DNA of 43,129 nt from a virus: the IMG/VR virus record IMGVR_UViG_3300021090_000052, positions 1 to 43,129 of that record. One strand, 5' to 3'. Shown piece after piece: positions 6,327 to 13,942 of the stretch; positions within the stretch are counted from its first letter, which is position 1, and each line of letters starts with the position of its first letter. A program made the translations under genes and the position numbers. A model generated the notes under the pieces. It did no database searches. It worked only from the letters and a program-made list of their open reading frames with translations, and was not told the origin of the DNA.

Positions 6327-6461
6327 ATGAACATCGGAGTTCCCCAAAAAGTTCACGAGATTGTTCCGCTCCAAGAGCCGGTTCCAAGACCGGCGCTACC
6401 TGCCGAGCCGAGCGAGCCTATGCGCCAGCCCGTGAAGGAGCGCGAACATGTCGACCGTTGA
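6327..6461 (+). CDS. unknown 44-residue Pro-rich protein
   Basis: ATG 6327 lies eight bases after AAGGAGG. The product is rich in Pro, Glu and Val (EIVPLQEPVPRPALPAEP) and probably extended or unfolded. Its 3' end overlaps the next gene by 14 bases, and that gene's GAAGGAG lies inside this frame, which suggests coupling. Confidence 0.5.
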   Translation: MNIGVPQKVHEIVPLQEPVPRPALPAEPSEPMRQPVKEREHVDR

Positions 6462-6996
6462 GTTTGGCTCAACGCCTTTCATCGGCTGGCGGTGCTGGAA
6501 GCTCATGCTTCCGGCCTACATCGGTGATGCGAATGGCACTTGCATCTGGGAGCCGCAGACGCGGCAGGATGCTTATTGCCGTTTCAACGACAGAGCATTT
6601 CATCCCCACGCCGCGCCACAATTTGATTGCACCTGTGGCATCCATGCCGCGCGCACTTTGGACGACTTACTCCGGATGGGCTACACGCACGGACGCTACG
6701 CAGTTGTTGGTACAGTTGCTCTTTGGGGCAAAGTCGTGGAATGCGAGAACGGTTTCAGGGCGCAGTTCGCCTACCCAACGGAGCTTTTCTACAACTTCAA
6801 GCCAAAGACTCTCAACAACCAGGCGCAAGAACTCGTCGCAGCTGACCTTCTCGCGTTCCGCATCGGCATGCGGTATGGGGTGGCTTGCACCGTCAGAGCG
6901 TTTGAGTCAGATCAAATGTCTTTCACACCGGCATCACCTGCACTGGTTGCGAGCAAGCGCAAAACTCGCCTGCAGAAGCCGGCGGTTGCACTTTAA
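6448..6996 (+). CDS. conserved-looking hypothetical protein
   Basis: This 182-residue protein has a start (GIGWRCWKL-like FIGWRCWKL), then WEP, a Cys, HxAP and CxCGIHA in order. I associate this layout with a widespread uncharacterised family in actinobacteria and phages, but cannot name it. The cysteines and His (CTCGIHAA near 57-64) could bind metal. A C-terminal domain carries ELFYNF and a basic tail ending AVAL. The stop TAA merges with AAGGAGG for the next gene. Confidence 0.65.
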   Translation: MSTVEFGSTPFIGWRCWKLMLPAYIGDANGTCIWEPQTRQDAYCRFNDRAFHPHAAPQFDCTCGIHAARTLDDLLRMGYTHGRYAVVGTVALWGKVVECENGFRAQFAYPTELFYNFKPKTLNNQAQELVAADLLAFRIGMRYGVACTVRAFESDQMSFTPASPALVASKRKTRLQKPAVAL

Positions 6997-7012
6997 GGAG
7001 GCGCGATGGGCC

Positions 7013-7111
7013 ATGAACTTTGAACTTGACACCGTTGTTTTGCTGACCATTCTCGACGGCTGCATTTGGCTTGTTGTGGCAGACCTACTTTTTCACTTGG
7101 TGGCGTCATGA
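7013..7111 (+). CDS. very small membrane protein
   Basis: The product has 32 residues and is almost entirely one hydrophobic helix (VVLLTILDGCIWLVVADLLF). AAGGAGG at 6995-7001 is 11 bases upstream of ATG 7013, and the TGA overlaps the next ATG (ATGA). It is probably inserted in the inner membrane; its role is unknown. Confidence 0.45.
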   Translation: MNFELDTVVLLTILDGCIWLVVADLLFHLVAS

Positions 7112-7239
7112 CTTGCGAAGAAAAGCTTGCAGCGATTCGTGCGTTGGTCTGCCGCGAGCCAAAGCTCGAGAGCGCGGACCAGTCGCTCAACTACGCCTGG
7201 GACACACTCGACAAGATCATGGAGGTCTTGGACAAGTGA
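7108..7239 (+). CDS. unknown 43-residue protein
   Basis: The gene is coupled to the previous one by ATGA and to the next by GTGA. It encodes a single helical, acidic peptide (LNYAWDTLDKIMEVLDK at the end). It is supported only by the coupling pattern. Confidence 0.45.
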   Translation: MTCEEKLAAIRALVCREPKLESADQSLNYAWDTLDKIMEVLDK

Positions 7240-7406
7240 GCTGCGCGGACTGCGGCAGCCGCGCCACACGCTGTTGGCCTGGGTATTTTAGTGGCAACAG
7301 GTCTTGGTTCTTGTGTACCAAGTGCCTGAATGTCCACGCAGACAACGCGCGGCAAAGGTTCCTTGACCGCTGGGAGCAACTGCCTAGCAAACGTGAGGAG
7401 AAGTAG
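7236..7406 (+). CDS. small zinc-ribbon protein
   Basis: The start is GTG overlapping the previous TGA. The 56 residues hold CADCG near the N-terminus and CTKC 20 residues later, a classic four-Cys zinc ribbon, followed by a basic helix. It may bind nucleic acid or protein. Confidence 0.6.
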   Translation: MSCADCGSRATRCWPGYFSGNRSWFLCTKCLNVHADNARQRFLDRWEQLPSKREEK

Positions 7407-7421
7407 CAACGTGTCAGAGCC

Positions 7422-7439
7422 GCGGACTTGACGGTCCGC
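7422..7439 (+). promoter_or_regulatory. hairpin abutting ribosome binding site
   Basis: GCGGAC-(6 nt)-GTCCGC is followed at once by AGGAGG (7440-7445) and ATG 7451. Confidence 0.55.
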
Positions 7440-7450
7440 AGGAGGCAAAG

Positions 7451-7807
7451 ATGACAAAAACCTGTCCGAAAACCTACGAGATCTACGAAGACCGCCTCGT
7501 TAAACGCTGGTTTTGTCGGTGCCATGGAGAACGCGCGCAAGGCAAGCGTGTCACTGATGAACTCAAGTACGAGATGTTCGTCGGTGGCAATGACATCCGA
7601 GAGATCTACATCAAGAAGGGCACGATTCAAGCACTTAAAGCTCTTCGCTTTGCGCTTGCTTCTGATCTACGAACAGCCAAGGACAAGCTTGACAGCTGGC
7701 GCGGAACGTCACGAACGACACGGAGGGCATCAGTTGACGCCGACATTTGTTGCACCACTTGTCAACCTGCCGCGACGTGCAAAGGAGACTGTGGTTGCCA
7801 TGACTGA
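7451..7807 (+). CDS. unknown protein with Cys-rich tail
   Basis: The protein has 118 residues. The first half is charged (KTYEIYEDRLVKRWFCRCHG) and the middle probably helical. The last 25 residues hold seven cysteines (ICCTTCQP, CKGDCGC), a likely metal-binding tail. The start is set by AGGAGG five bases upstream. It overlaps the following gene by eight bases. Confidence 0.6.
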   Translation: MTKTCPKTYEIYEDRLVKRWFCRCHGERAQGKRVTDELKYEMFVGGNDIREIYIKKGTIQALKALRFALASDLRTAKDKLDSWRGTSRTTRRASVDADICCTTCQPAATCKGDCGCHD

Positions 7808-8444
7808 GCTAAGCGACGAGACGCGGGCGAAGATCCGCGACCAAATAGGCCGATACTCTCGATCCATCTTTGCGCTAGACGGCACGGGTGAGTTTCTTGA
7901 ATCACTGCGTCTCGTCGCTGAAGCCACAGTGGCAGAAAAAGAACTAATGAGATTCAGGGACGAGTTTCCAAAAGCGGTGGCCGAAGTGGCGCGGCTGCGG
8001 AAGGAGAATGGCCGTCTGGAAGATCAGCTACAACGGACGCAGACCTACGAGGGTAACATTGCTGCGGCCCTGCTAGAGAAGGATCAGTTCATCAAGTTTA
8101 CGGAATCGAATAGGGATGAGTGGGCGAAACGAGCAGAGGAGCGCCTAGAAGAAGTGTTTCGGCTGCGGGCCTTCGCGGAGTGGGTGCGACCTGAGTTGCG
8201 GCAGTTCGCTTTACGGATGGAGGAACGGCTGCGGGCAAACGATCACAAGTCGCACTGGGCGAATAGCACTGAAGACATGCTTTTTGTTCGCCTCGAAGAA
8301 GAACTTGAAGAACTGAGGGGGGCGGTGGCGGTGGGCATGAAAGACGCGGTAATTCATGAGGCAGCGGATGTAGCCAACTTCGCCATGATGTTGGCGGATA
8401 ACTCAGGCCGTCTCGGCGAGAGCACCGCACCGGAGGGGAAGTGA
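7800..8444 (+). CDS. coiled-coil protein with MazG-like C-terminal domain
   Basis: This 214-residue protein starts at ATG 7800, with AAAGGAG about 13 bases upstream inside the previous gene. Residues 40-130 are a charged coiled coil. Near the C-terminus, LEEELEELRGAV and then HEAADVANFAMMLAD give the ExxE...ExxD pattern of all-alpha NTP pyrophosphatases of the MazG/dUTPase superfamily. Such phage enzymes sanitise or skew nucleotide pools. The coiled-coil fusion is unusual, and the domain is short, so activity is uncertain. Confidence 0.6.
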   Translation: MTELSDETRAKIRDQIGRYSRSIFALDGTGEFLESLRLVAEATVAEKELMRFRDEFPKAVAEVARLRKENGRLEDQLQRTQTYEGNIAAALLEKDQFIKFTESNRDEWAKRAEERLEEVFRLRAFAEWVRPELRQFALRMEERLRANDHKSHWANSTEDMLFVRLEEELEELRGAVAVGMKDAVIHEAADVANFAMMLADNSGRLGESTAPEGK

Positions 8445-8770
8445 TGGACAACAAAGACTGTGGATGCCCGATCACGACAGGTGGACAGGTTCATGGCCTC
8501 GAATGCCGTTTCTCCAGGACTGGCGCCAGCACTTCTAGTTTGGCTTGCGTTCATCCCTACGCCCGCATTCGGCAAGCCCTGATCTGCATGGATTGTGGAA
8601 CGGAAGTCGGCTTGGCGCACATCATTGGCAACCCAGTCGAATGCGTGACCAGCAGCTCGTACTATCTCACGGAATGGAACTCGACGCTCGAACACGCCAT
8701 CAGGTTCAATCCAGAGCATACATGCCGAAGTGATAGATGCTCTCATCCTTACGTCGGAACGGGCAAGTGA
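8444..8770 (+). CDS. unknown Cys-rich protein
   Basis: The protein has 108 residues. ATG 8444 shares a base with the previous TGA; a GTG one codon earlier is possible, since GGAGGGG is near. It has several cysteines: CGC, ECRF, CVHPY, CMDCG, and a final CRSDRCSHPY. The repeated C-x-HPY pattern at 28 and 100 suggests paired metal sites. No family is known. Confidence 0.55.
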   Translation: MDNKDCGCPITTGGQVHGLECRFSRTGASTSSLACVHPYARIRQALICMDCGTEVGLAHIIGNPVECVTSSSYYLTEWNSTLEHAIRFNPEHTCRSDRCSHPYVGTGK

Positions 8771-9030
8771 TGGACACCGCCGACGAGAAGGCTAGGGAGC
8801 TGCTGCCGTGCCTGAGCAGGGTAAAACAAGAATGCCCGCCGGATTCCATCGTGCCATGTGCTGTGTGCCGCCTGCGCCCCGCCGTCGCCGCTACGCTGCG
8901 GGAGCGGGAGGTCGCCCGTGACGCGCTGGCGGCGGCGCTGGTGACTTCGATCCGCACATTACGACCAGACTTGCAAGATGAATATGCCGAGATCCTCGAC
9001 GCGCACGCGCCGGGATGGAGGGAGAAGTGA
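8770..9030 (+). CDS. unknown 86-residue protein
   Basis: The ATG overlaps the previous stop (TGATG). A short CxxC (PCAVCRLRP) near residue 30 precedes an Ala/Arg-rich helix and a C-terminal acidic stretch. It could be a half zinc finger. It is the last gene before a hairpin-rich spacer. Confidence 0.5.
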   Translation: MDTADEKARELLPCLSRVKQECPPDSIVPCAVCRLRPAVAATLREREVARDALAAALVTSIRTLRPDLQDEYAEILDAHAPGWREK

Positions 9031-9065
9031 GAGCCTGCTCATGTCACTAAGTAAATTCTTTCACA

Positions 9066-9102
9066 GCGCAACCTCTGTTGCGCAAACCGCGCTGGAAGGC
9101 GC
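9066..9102 (+). promoter_or_regulatory. two hairpins before ribosome binding site
   Basis: GCGCAA-(CCTCTG)-TTGCGC (9066-9083) and GCGC-(TGGAAG)-GCGC (9089-9102) are followed directly by AAGGAGG (9103-9109). No T tract is present. Confidence 0.55.
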
Positions 9103-9117
9103 AAGGAGGCTAAGGAA

Positions 9118-9552
9118 ATGGAACACAAAGGAGTTCTCCTCAGTATCGAAGACGCACTCACACAGATTAGAGAGTACCGCGAAGCTTTGCTCAGGATGGA
9201 AGCAGACCTCATTGCGCTCAACGCTGTGGTTGAGTTCAAAGAGCTCAACGACATCCCATGTGAACTTCTTCGCTACGCACACTCGCTTGAATTCTATGTC
9301 GCGAAGGGTGCGGATGCCCGCCGCATGATCAAGAGCCTTGGCGGCGAGTGGAACAAGCAATTTGACGAGAGCACTGGCAAGTTCGGCTTTCATCGAACTG
9401 AAGCTGTCGCGGGCTACATGATCCACATCGTTGCGCCTCCATCGAAAACCTGCGAGATCAAGGTTGTCGAGGAGGAAGTTACCGCGACCACGACGGTCAC
9501 GAAATTCGTTCCCGTCGGGAACTGCGGCTCGATTCTTGACGATAGCGATTAG
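9118..9552 (+). CDS. unknown protein
   Basis: The protein has 144 residues. The start follows AAGGAGG by eight bases. An N-terminal helical region (about 1-60) leads to a mixed segment with GGEWNKQFDES, then a strand-rich C-terminus with an unusual VVEEEVTATTTVTKFV stretch. No motif is recognised. It starts a run of four short genes of similar style. Confidence 0.6.
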   Translation: MEHKGVLLSIEDALTQIREYREALLRMEADLIALNAVVEFKELNDIPCELLRYAHSLEFYVAKGADARRMIKSLGGEWNKQFDESTGKFGFHRTEAVAGYMIHIVAPPSKTCEIKVVEEEVTATTTVTKFVPVGNCGSILDDSD

Positions 9553-9555
9553 CTC

Positions 9556-9843
9556 ATGACTAAAGAAGAGTTTGTCAAGTTTTTCAACATCGTGATTCGG
9601 AAGTTCAACGAAAACCACGACGTGGAACTAGGCATCATCATCGTCAACAGAGCGTCGCATGAGGCAGAGGTTCTTTCAAACTTCTGCCCTTTCCACGGAC
9701 TGGCTGCTGTAGCCGCGCTCTCGAGCCGAATGGCTGGTGAAGCGTACGAGGTTGTAGAAGCGCTCAAAAGTACTTCAGAAGCTTCCGCCGAAAAGCTGGC
9801 TGAAGACTTCCTCCGAAACGCATCGCTTGAGAAAGGGAACTAA
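9556..9843 (+). CDS. unknown protein
   Basis: The 95-residue product starts four bases after the previous stop, with only a weak ribosome site, so it is probably coupled. It has an N-terminal helix (EEFVKFFNIVIRKF), a strand (ELGIIIVN), a helix with FHGLAAVAALSS, and a charged end. No family is recognised. Confidence 0.55.
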   Translation: MTKEEFVKFFNIVIRKFNENHDVELGIIIVNRASHEAEVLSNFCPFHGLAAVAALSSRMAGEAYEVVEALKSTSEASAEKLAEDFLRNASLEKGN

Positions 9844-9847
9844 GCTC

Positions 9848-10021
9848 ATGAACGCTGTCGCGCTGTGTTCAATTCGTTCTCGCTTCTGGATCGCCTCGCA
9901 GCACTACTACACGTTCAAAGACCCCGACGCTCGTACCTACTGGCTAGGGCAGGTGCACGCTTGGCGCGCCGCATTGACCTTGCTCCTCGACGACAGCATC
10001 GAGAACGTCACTTTTTCATGA
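9848..10021 (+). CDS. unknown 57-residue protein
   Basis: The start is ATG 9848, four bases after the previous stop. The short product is rich in aromatic residues (FWIASQHYYTF, TYWLGQVHAW). There is no known domain. It is supported by spacing between two similar genes. Confidence 0.5.
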   Translation: MNAVALCSIRSRFWIASQHYYTFKDPDARTYWLGQVHAWRAALTLLLDDSIENVTFS

Positions 10022-10034
10022 AGGGAGTTTCCAC

Positions 10035-10397
10035 ATGACAGAAAAGGACACACTTGTTAAGCTCCACGAAACCGTCGCCGCGCTCAACATGATGGCAGAC
10101 GCAGCGAACAAGCAACTCAAAGCAGCAGAAGTTGTGCTCAACCAGATGAACATCGGCATCGAGGTTATGCTGGAAGAGCCAATCATGCCTGGACTCCAGA
10201 TGGCCTACGCGAAGGACGACGAAGGCAGCTGGCACATCGTTGCGGTTTTTGAAGATGAGCTCAAAAGGCCATTCAAGATGTCAATGCTCAATGTTGCCCG
10301 CCTCGTCCGCATCCATGCCGCCCGGAAAGTTCCTCTCTTGACTGCTGCACTTCTCCATGCAGCCGAGGAACAACTCGCTAAGGCTACTGCACCATGA
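10035..10397 (+). CDS. unknown protein
   Basis: The protein has 120 residues and AAGGGAG precedes the ATG. An N-terminal helical coiled-coil segment (LVKLHETVAALNMMADAANK) is followed by a strand-rich centre (GSWHIVAVFEDEL) and an Ala/Leu-rich C-terminal helix. It overlaps the next gene by ATGA. Its function is unknown. Confidence 0.6.
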   Translation: MTEKDTLVKLHETVAALNMMADAANKQLKAAEVVLNQMNIGIEVMLEEPIMPGLQMAYAKDDEGSWHIVAVFEDELKRPFKMSMLNVARLVRIHAARKVPLLTAALLHAAEEQLAKATAP

Positions 10398-10783
10398 CTG
10401 AGCTCACTGAGTCCATCGCGGACGACCCAACGCTCTGTGTGTCCTGCGTCCAGCCTTTTGTTGACGCAGAGCTTCCCTTTGGCACACCCGTCGTTTGCCC
10501 AACTTGCTTCCAGAAGCTCGCCTTTGACCGCCTGATGGAGTGGCATGCTGCGCGCTACGAGGCAGACACTCACATCAAGCGGTTTGTTGAACTTATCCAA
10601 GGCTTCTCGCTTGAGCTCAAAGAAGCGGAGCTTGTGCACCAGCCTACAGAATTCCCACGTTGCGATCATGGCGTTGCTGTGGTGGCGTGTTGGAAGTGTC
10701 GACTCAAACATACAAAGCGAGGAGGCGGCGGAAATGGAAGTCAAGAAGGTGGAGCTGTCAGCATTGACAGTACCGAGCTTTAG
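10394..10783 (+). CDS. zinc-ribbon protein
   Basis: The protein has 129 residues. CVSC (16-19) and CPTC (about 36-39) form a zinc ribbon. A second cluster, CDH...CWKC, lies near 92-103, followed by basic, Gly-rich sequence. It ends in -STEL. The last 50 bases overlap the next gene. It is probably a nucleic-acid or protein adaptor; no family is assigned. Confidence 0.6.
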   Translation: MTELTESIADDPTLCVSCVQPFVDAELPFGTPVVCPTCFQKLAFDRLMEWHAARYEADTHIKRFVELIQGFSLELKEAELVHQPTEFPRCDHGVAVVACWKCRLKHTKRGGGGNGSQEGGAVSIDSTEL

Positions 10784-11024
10784 GTCGATTCTTTTTGAGC
10801 GCCTGGCCGCGCACGGGATCGACCGAGAGATTGGAGAAACAGTCTTGGAGGAGATCACGATCACGACGGCGATCTATATGCACAAGCACCGAAAGCTCGA
10901 GCGCGCGGCCATCGACGCGGCGAAGCGGATGGGACACGTCGTTTACCTTGAGCCAGGTGCGCCAACGGAGCCAGCGCAGTCGAGTCCAGCGCCAAAGCAA
11001 AGGCCGCCGGCAGTCGAACTTTAA
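10734..11024 (+). CDS. unknown protein
   Basis: The 96-residue protein starts at ATG 10734 behind GAGGAGGCGGCGGAA, inside the end of the previous gene. It is a helical domain (FRSILFERLAAHGIDREIGE ... AAIDAAKRMGHVVYL) followed by a Pro/Gln linker and -PPAVEL. The stop TAA runs directly into GGAGG for the next gene. No family is recognised. Confidence 0.6.
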   Translation: MEVKKVELSALTVPSFRSILFERLAAHGIDREIGETVLEEITITTAIYMHKHRKLERAAIDAAKRMGHVVYLEPGAPTEPAQSSPAPKQRPPAVEL

Positions 11025-11038
11025 GGAGGACAAGAAGA

Positions 11039-11218
11039 ATGCCAAAACTCATCATCGGCGGCAAAGATGCCGCGGACTACAGCGACGAGGAGCTCATGCA
11101 AATGCTTGCGACGCTCCAAGGCAAACGGGTCGAGGATGTGCAAGTCAAGGCCCGCGAGCGAAAGCCGCGGACAGCGAAAGAGATCCGCAAGTATGCAGGG
11201 CCGGCGGTCGAGCTATGA
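11039..11218 (+). CDS. unknown 59-residue protein
   Basis: ATG 11039 follows AAGGAGGACAAGA. The product has an N-terminal strand (PKLIIGGKDAADY), a short helix and a basic end (ARERKPRTAKEIRKYAG) finishing in -PAVEL. It overlaps the next gene by ATGA. It is too short for a confident assignment. Confidence 0.55.
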   Translation: MPKLIIGGKDAADYSDEELMQMLATLQGKRVEDVQVKARERKPRTAKEIRKYAGPAVEL

Positions 11219-11427
11219 AGTTCTGTCCCTTCTGTGGAAGCACGGCGATCACCTTGCTCGTAGATGAGTACGTTACGGGTGTTGTGATGTGCAGGTACGT
11301 TTGTGCTGCGTGTCTCGTGCATGGACCACACGCTTCAACCGAGGCACGCGCAAAACAGCTTTGGAACAACCGACACGGATTTCCTGTGTCGCGGACGCCG
11401 CCTGAAGGCGGCAAGGGGGCAACATGA
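11215..11427 (+). CDS. Lar-like zinc-ribbon protein
   Basis: The protein has 70 residues. CPFCGS at the N-terminus, CAAC about 30 residues later, HGP, and then EARAKQLWNNRHG match the layout of the restriction-alleviation Lar family (CPFCG ... C..Cg..gp ... ea...WN.R). Lar itself modulates type I restriction, but most phage members of this fold are untested. An extra C and R (CRYVC) precedes the second pair. The start overlaps the upstream stop. Confidence 0.7.
   Translation: MKFCPFCGSTAITLLVDEYVTGVVMCRYVCAACLVHGPHASTEARAKQLWNNRHGFPVSRTPPEGGKGAT
11397..11412 (+). promoter_or_regulatory. hairpin abutting ribosome binding site
   Basis: GCCGCC-TGAA-GGCGGC is followed at once by AAGGGGG and then ATG 11424. 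It lies inside the end of the Lar-like gene. Confidence 0.55.
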
Positions 11428-11609
11428 ACACAACCATTCGTTTCACATTGGAGAAGCCGGCGCGGAAAAGTGGAGGCGACAAGTACGTCGCAAGTGACCA
11501 CGAGGACTTCAGCATCTACGTGCCGCAGAAGATCAGCCGGACCGCAGGCGAGCCGGCCAAGAAGCTGCTCATCACGATCAGCAGCGAAACGACAGCGGTG
11601 GAAGTATGA
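11424..11609 (+). CDS. unknown 61-residue protein
   Basis: A short strand-rich protein (IRFTLEKPARKSGGDKYV, FSIYVPQKISR, KLLITI). Similar short KSGGDKY/IYVPQ..SR proteins occur near phage polymerase modules, from memory, without a known function. It ends in -TAVEV. It overlaps neighbours by four bases on both sides (ATGA). Confidence 0.6.
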   Translation: MNTTIRFTLEKPARKSGGDKYVASDHEDFSIYVPQKISRTAGEPAKKLLITISSETTAVEV

Positions 11610-11857
11610 GCGCGCGGCGGCCCAAAGCGTCGGAAGTCTGGGAAGTTCCTCTCAAGGGTGGCCAATTACGGGTGAGAGCTCTTCCAGGTGCGGAGACGTT
11701 GGTGCAACTTGAGGTCATGCTTGAGCAGCCAGCTGCACAGAATGGAATTTCGCTCTTCTCGGATTCTTCAATCGTACTGACTGCCGCCCAGTGGCGGATG
11801 CTTTGTGATCTCCGCAACATCATCAAGCTCGCGCGGGCGAAACGGAACACGCCTTAA
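11606..11857 (+). CDS. unknown 83-residue protein
   Basis: ATG overlaps the previous stop. It has a strand-rich N-terminus with GGQLRVRALPG and a C-terminal helix (TAAQWRMLCDLRNIIKLAR). The pattern could be a small beta-sheet domain plus helix. No family is known. A structured spacer follows. Confidence 0.55.
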   Translation: MSARRPKASEVWEVPLKGGQLRVRALPGAETLVQLEVMLEQPAAQNGISLFSDSSIVLTAAQWRMLCDLRNIIKLARAKRNTP

Positions 11858-11860
11858 GCC

Positions 11861-11942
11861 TTTGCTGGTCCCTTGAAAAGTTCGGAGTGCCGGGGGAACT
11901 TGGGTGACCGCCGGCCGAGCCTCCATAGCCGACACCAGCAAA
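11861..11942 (+). ncRNA. candidate structured RNA with pseudoknot
   Basis: A perfect closing stem TTTGCTGGT (11861-11869) pairs with ACCAGCAAA (11934-11942). Inside is a hairpin AAGTTC/GAACTT (11878-11883 with 11896-11901). Its loop contains GCCGG, complementary to CCGGC at 11911-11915, so a pseudoknot is possible. The element ends exactly at the ribosome site AAAGGAGG. The layout resembles a riboswitch or cis-regulatory RNA, but I do not recognise the class. Confidence 0.5.
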
Positions 11943-11953
11943 AGGAGGAAAAA

Positions 11954-12127
11954 GTGGGTGAAGGAGTCGCTATCTTACGGAACAAGCAAGGTACAATTAT
12001 TCTCATTGTTGAGATCAACGATGAGCTTCGTTTTCAAAAACGAATCAAGAGCACCGAGACGCTGATCATGTTGAAAGACATGATCGATCGCGTGTTGATG
12101 CAGAAAGGAGAGACTTATGACTGCTGA
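11954..12127 (+). CDS. unknown 57-residue protein
   Basis: The start is GTG 11954, five bases after AAAGGAGG. The product has a strand pair (GVAILRNKQGTIILIVEIND) and a helix (ETLIMLKDMIDRVLM). It overlaps the nuclease gene by 11 bases. It is the first gene after the candidate RNA element, so its level may be controlled by that structure. Confidence 0.5.
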   Translation: MGEGVAILRNKQGTIILIVEINDELRFQKRIKSTETLIMLKDMIDRVLMQKGETYDC

Positions 12128-13043
12128 GCTCGAGGTCGGACCTGTCCAGCAGCTCGAAGACCATCTTAAGCAGTACGAAGAAGTCTACAGCTACAGCGAA
12201 CTTGACACCTTCCAACGCTGCCGCCGGAAGTGGTACTACGGCTACGGCCTTCGCCTCGGCGAAGCCGCGCCTGCCGTAGCTGCCGACGCTGGCACCGTGA
12301 TGCACGCGGCAATCGCGAAGCTCTGGAAAACAAACGACGTGGATCAAAGCGTTGCCGCGCTCAACGAGGTTTATGACAAGCTCTTTGCTTGGGTCGAACC
12401 CGCAGGCTTCGACCTCGCGAAGCAGTACAAACGCGACCATCTCCTTAAGGTCTTCCTTCGTTACGGCCTCGATGTGTTTCGAAATGACAAGTTGCCGCCT
12501 ATCTCCCCTGCGTTCGTCGAGATCGGTTTCATCGTCGAGATGGACGACCCGCGTGGCAAGGAGCCACCTGCCATGCTCTACGGGCGGATGGACTGGGTGG
12601 GCAAGAGCGAGATCGACGGCCACGTCGCCCCCGTCGACACAAAAACAACCAAGAGCTGGGGTGCGGACTTCACGGCGCGGTACGATCCAGACATTCAAGG
12701 CGATCTCTACACCTACGTGACGAAGCGCTTGCTTCCGAACGAGAACATCCGCGGTTTCTACATCAACGGGATTCTTCTTCAAGTGACGAAGATCGAGTTC
12801 AACCGAATCCTCATTCCACGGAAGCAGCTCGACATCGACGAGTTCGAGGCAGAAACGTTCTGGTGGATCACCCAGCTTCGACAGACTCGGGCTGACAAGT
12901 TCTACCCCAAGTCAACCAACCAGTGCACCGCCTACGGCGAGTGCCCTTTCCGGAAAATCTGCACTGGCCACATGAATCCCAATACGATCAATCTGTTTCC
13001 TCACCGTGGGCCGAAAGGATTCCACTTCACTTCAGGAGACTAG
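12117..13043 (+). CDS. PD-(D/E)XK nuclease, Cas4/AddB-like Fe-S type
   Basis: This is a 308-residue exonuclease-like protein of the PDDEXK_1 group. The N-terminus YSYSELDTFQRCRRKWYYGY is the usual entry motif. GRMDW gives catalytic Asp159, and PVDTKTTK gives Asp174-x-Lys176, followed by a QGDLY-type Gln motif. Cys35 with Cys270, Cys276 and Cys282 has the spacing of the Fe-S cluster in AddB and Cas4 enzymes. Phage members act in recombination or DNA end processing. It lies just upstream of a Sak4-like ATPase and a DUF669-like protein, a common phage recombination trio. Confidence 0.85.
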   Translation: MTAELEVGPVQQLEDHLKQYEEVYSYSELDTFQRCRRKWYYGYGLRLGEAAPAVAADAGTVMHAAIAKLWKTNDVDQSVAALNEVYDKLFAWVEPAGFDLAKQYKRDHLLKVFLRYGLDVFRNDKLPPISPAFVEIGFIVEMDDPRGKEPPAMLYGRMDWVGKSEIDGHVAPVDTKTTKSWGADFTARYDPDIQGDLYTYVTKRLLPNENIRGFYINGILLQVTKIEFNRILIPRKQLDIDEFEAETFWWITQLRQTRADKFYPKSTNQCTAYGECPFRKICTGHMNPNTINLFPHRGPKGFHFTSGD

Positions 13044-13111
13044 CATGGACAACGAAGTTACCTTCCTCAAATGGCGCCGTCCAGCGGCAGCCGAAGCAAA
13101 GGAGACGCTCC

Positions 13112-13888
13112 ATGGCCTTAGCACAGCTTTCTTCCCCACCTCAGATGTTCGACGCCAGCGAGACGCGCTCGAAGAAGCGGAGCCTATTTCAGATCGGGGC
13201 TCCTCTCGTGGGCAAAACTCGAGCTCTCCGTACCTGCCCGAAGCCCGTGTGGATCGGAGATTTCGATCAAAATTCCGGCGCTCTCGGGGACTCACCTAAG
13301 GGTGAGATTCTTATCTTCCGCTTCGAATCGAAGGGCTCAGCCAAGATCACTCGTGAGCAGCACCGGCCGCAGGAGTCAAATCTCATTCTGACGTTCATCG
13401 ACTGGGTGAATGGCATCTACGACATGCCGGCCGACAAGGCACCAGGCACCCTCGCCATCGACTCGCTTGACGTGCTTGGCATGAAGTGCATGGAGTTCGT
13501 CCTCGCGCTCAACAACCGCAAAGAGCCCGTCTACCAGGACTGGGGCCAGGCAATGGCGAAGATTCGCGAAATTTGTGAAGCCTGCGTTGGGCTGCCCTTC
13601 ACGAACTTCGTCCTCAACGCACACGAGGCGACGGAGCGGGACGAGTTGCTCGGGAAGATCACAACCATCCCTGACACCATCGGCAAGCTCGCCGGCCAGC
13701 TTGGCGGGATGTTCGACGCGACAGTCTGGGCACGAAAGGAGTTGGACCCGAAAACCCAGAAAACGTCCACCATGTGGCTGACCGTGCCGGACGGATTCAT
13801 CAAGAGCGCAGGCGTGCGAGACCGGGAAACCCCTCGACTCATTCCAGCTGACTGGTCTATTTTGTTTCCTCCCAAAATGGAGAAATAG
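13112..13888 (+). CDS. Sak4/RecA-like ATPase (AAA_24)
   Basis: The protein has 258 residues. Walker A is GAPLVGKT at residues 29-36 and Walker B is TLAIDSLDVL. The later LNAHEATER and the C-terminal WLTVPDGF segment fit the phage AAA_24/Sak4 single-strand annealing ATPase group. Sak4 proteins work with an SSB to promote recombination. I chose ATG 13112 with AAAGGAG eight bases upstream. A stronger-looking start at 13045 leads a different frame. It is followed by a remnant-like ATG GAA CTC TAA. Confidence 0.8.
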   Translation: MALAQLSSPPQMFDASETRSKKRSLFQIGAPLVGKTRALRTCPKPVWIGDFDQNSGALGDSPKGEILIFRFESKGSAKITREQHRPQESNLILTFIDWVNGIYDMPADKAPGTLAIDSLDVLGMKCMEFVLALNNRKEPVYQDWGQAMAKIREICEACVGLPFTNFVLNAHEATERDELLGKITTIPDTIGKLAGQLGGMFDATVWARKELDPKTQKTSTMWLTVPDGFIKSAGVRDRETPRLIPADWSILFPPKMEK

Positions 13889-13942
13889 ATGGAACTCTAA
13901 TAAGGAGGCTCAAAGGTGCACAATCGAAGTCCCCCGCAGTAG

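Noticed and set aside
9040-9328. Frame starting ATG 9040 across the hairpin spacer
   Set aside because: It overlaps the well-supported 9118 gene and reads through the stems, with no good ribosome site.
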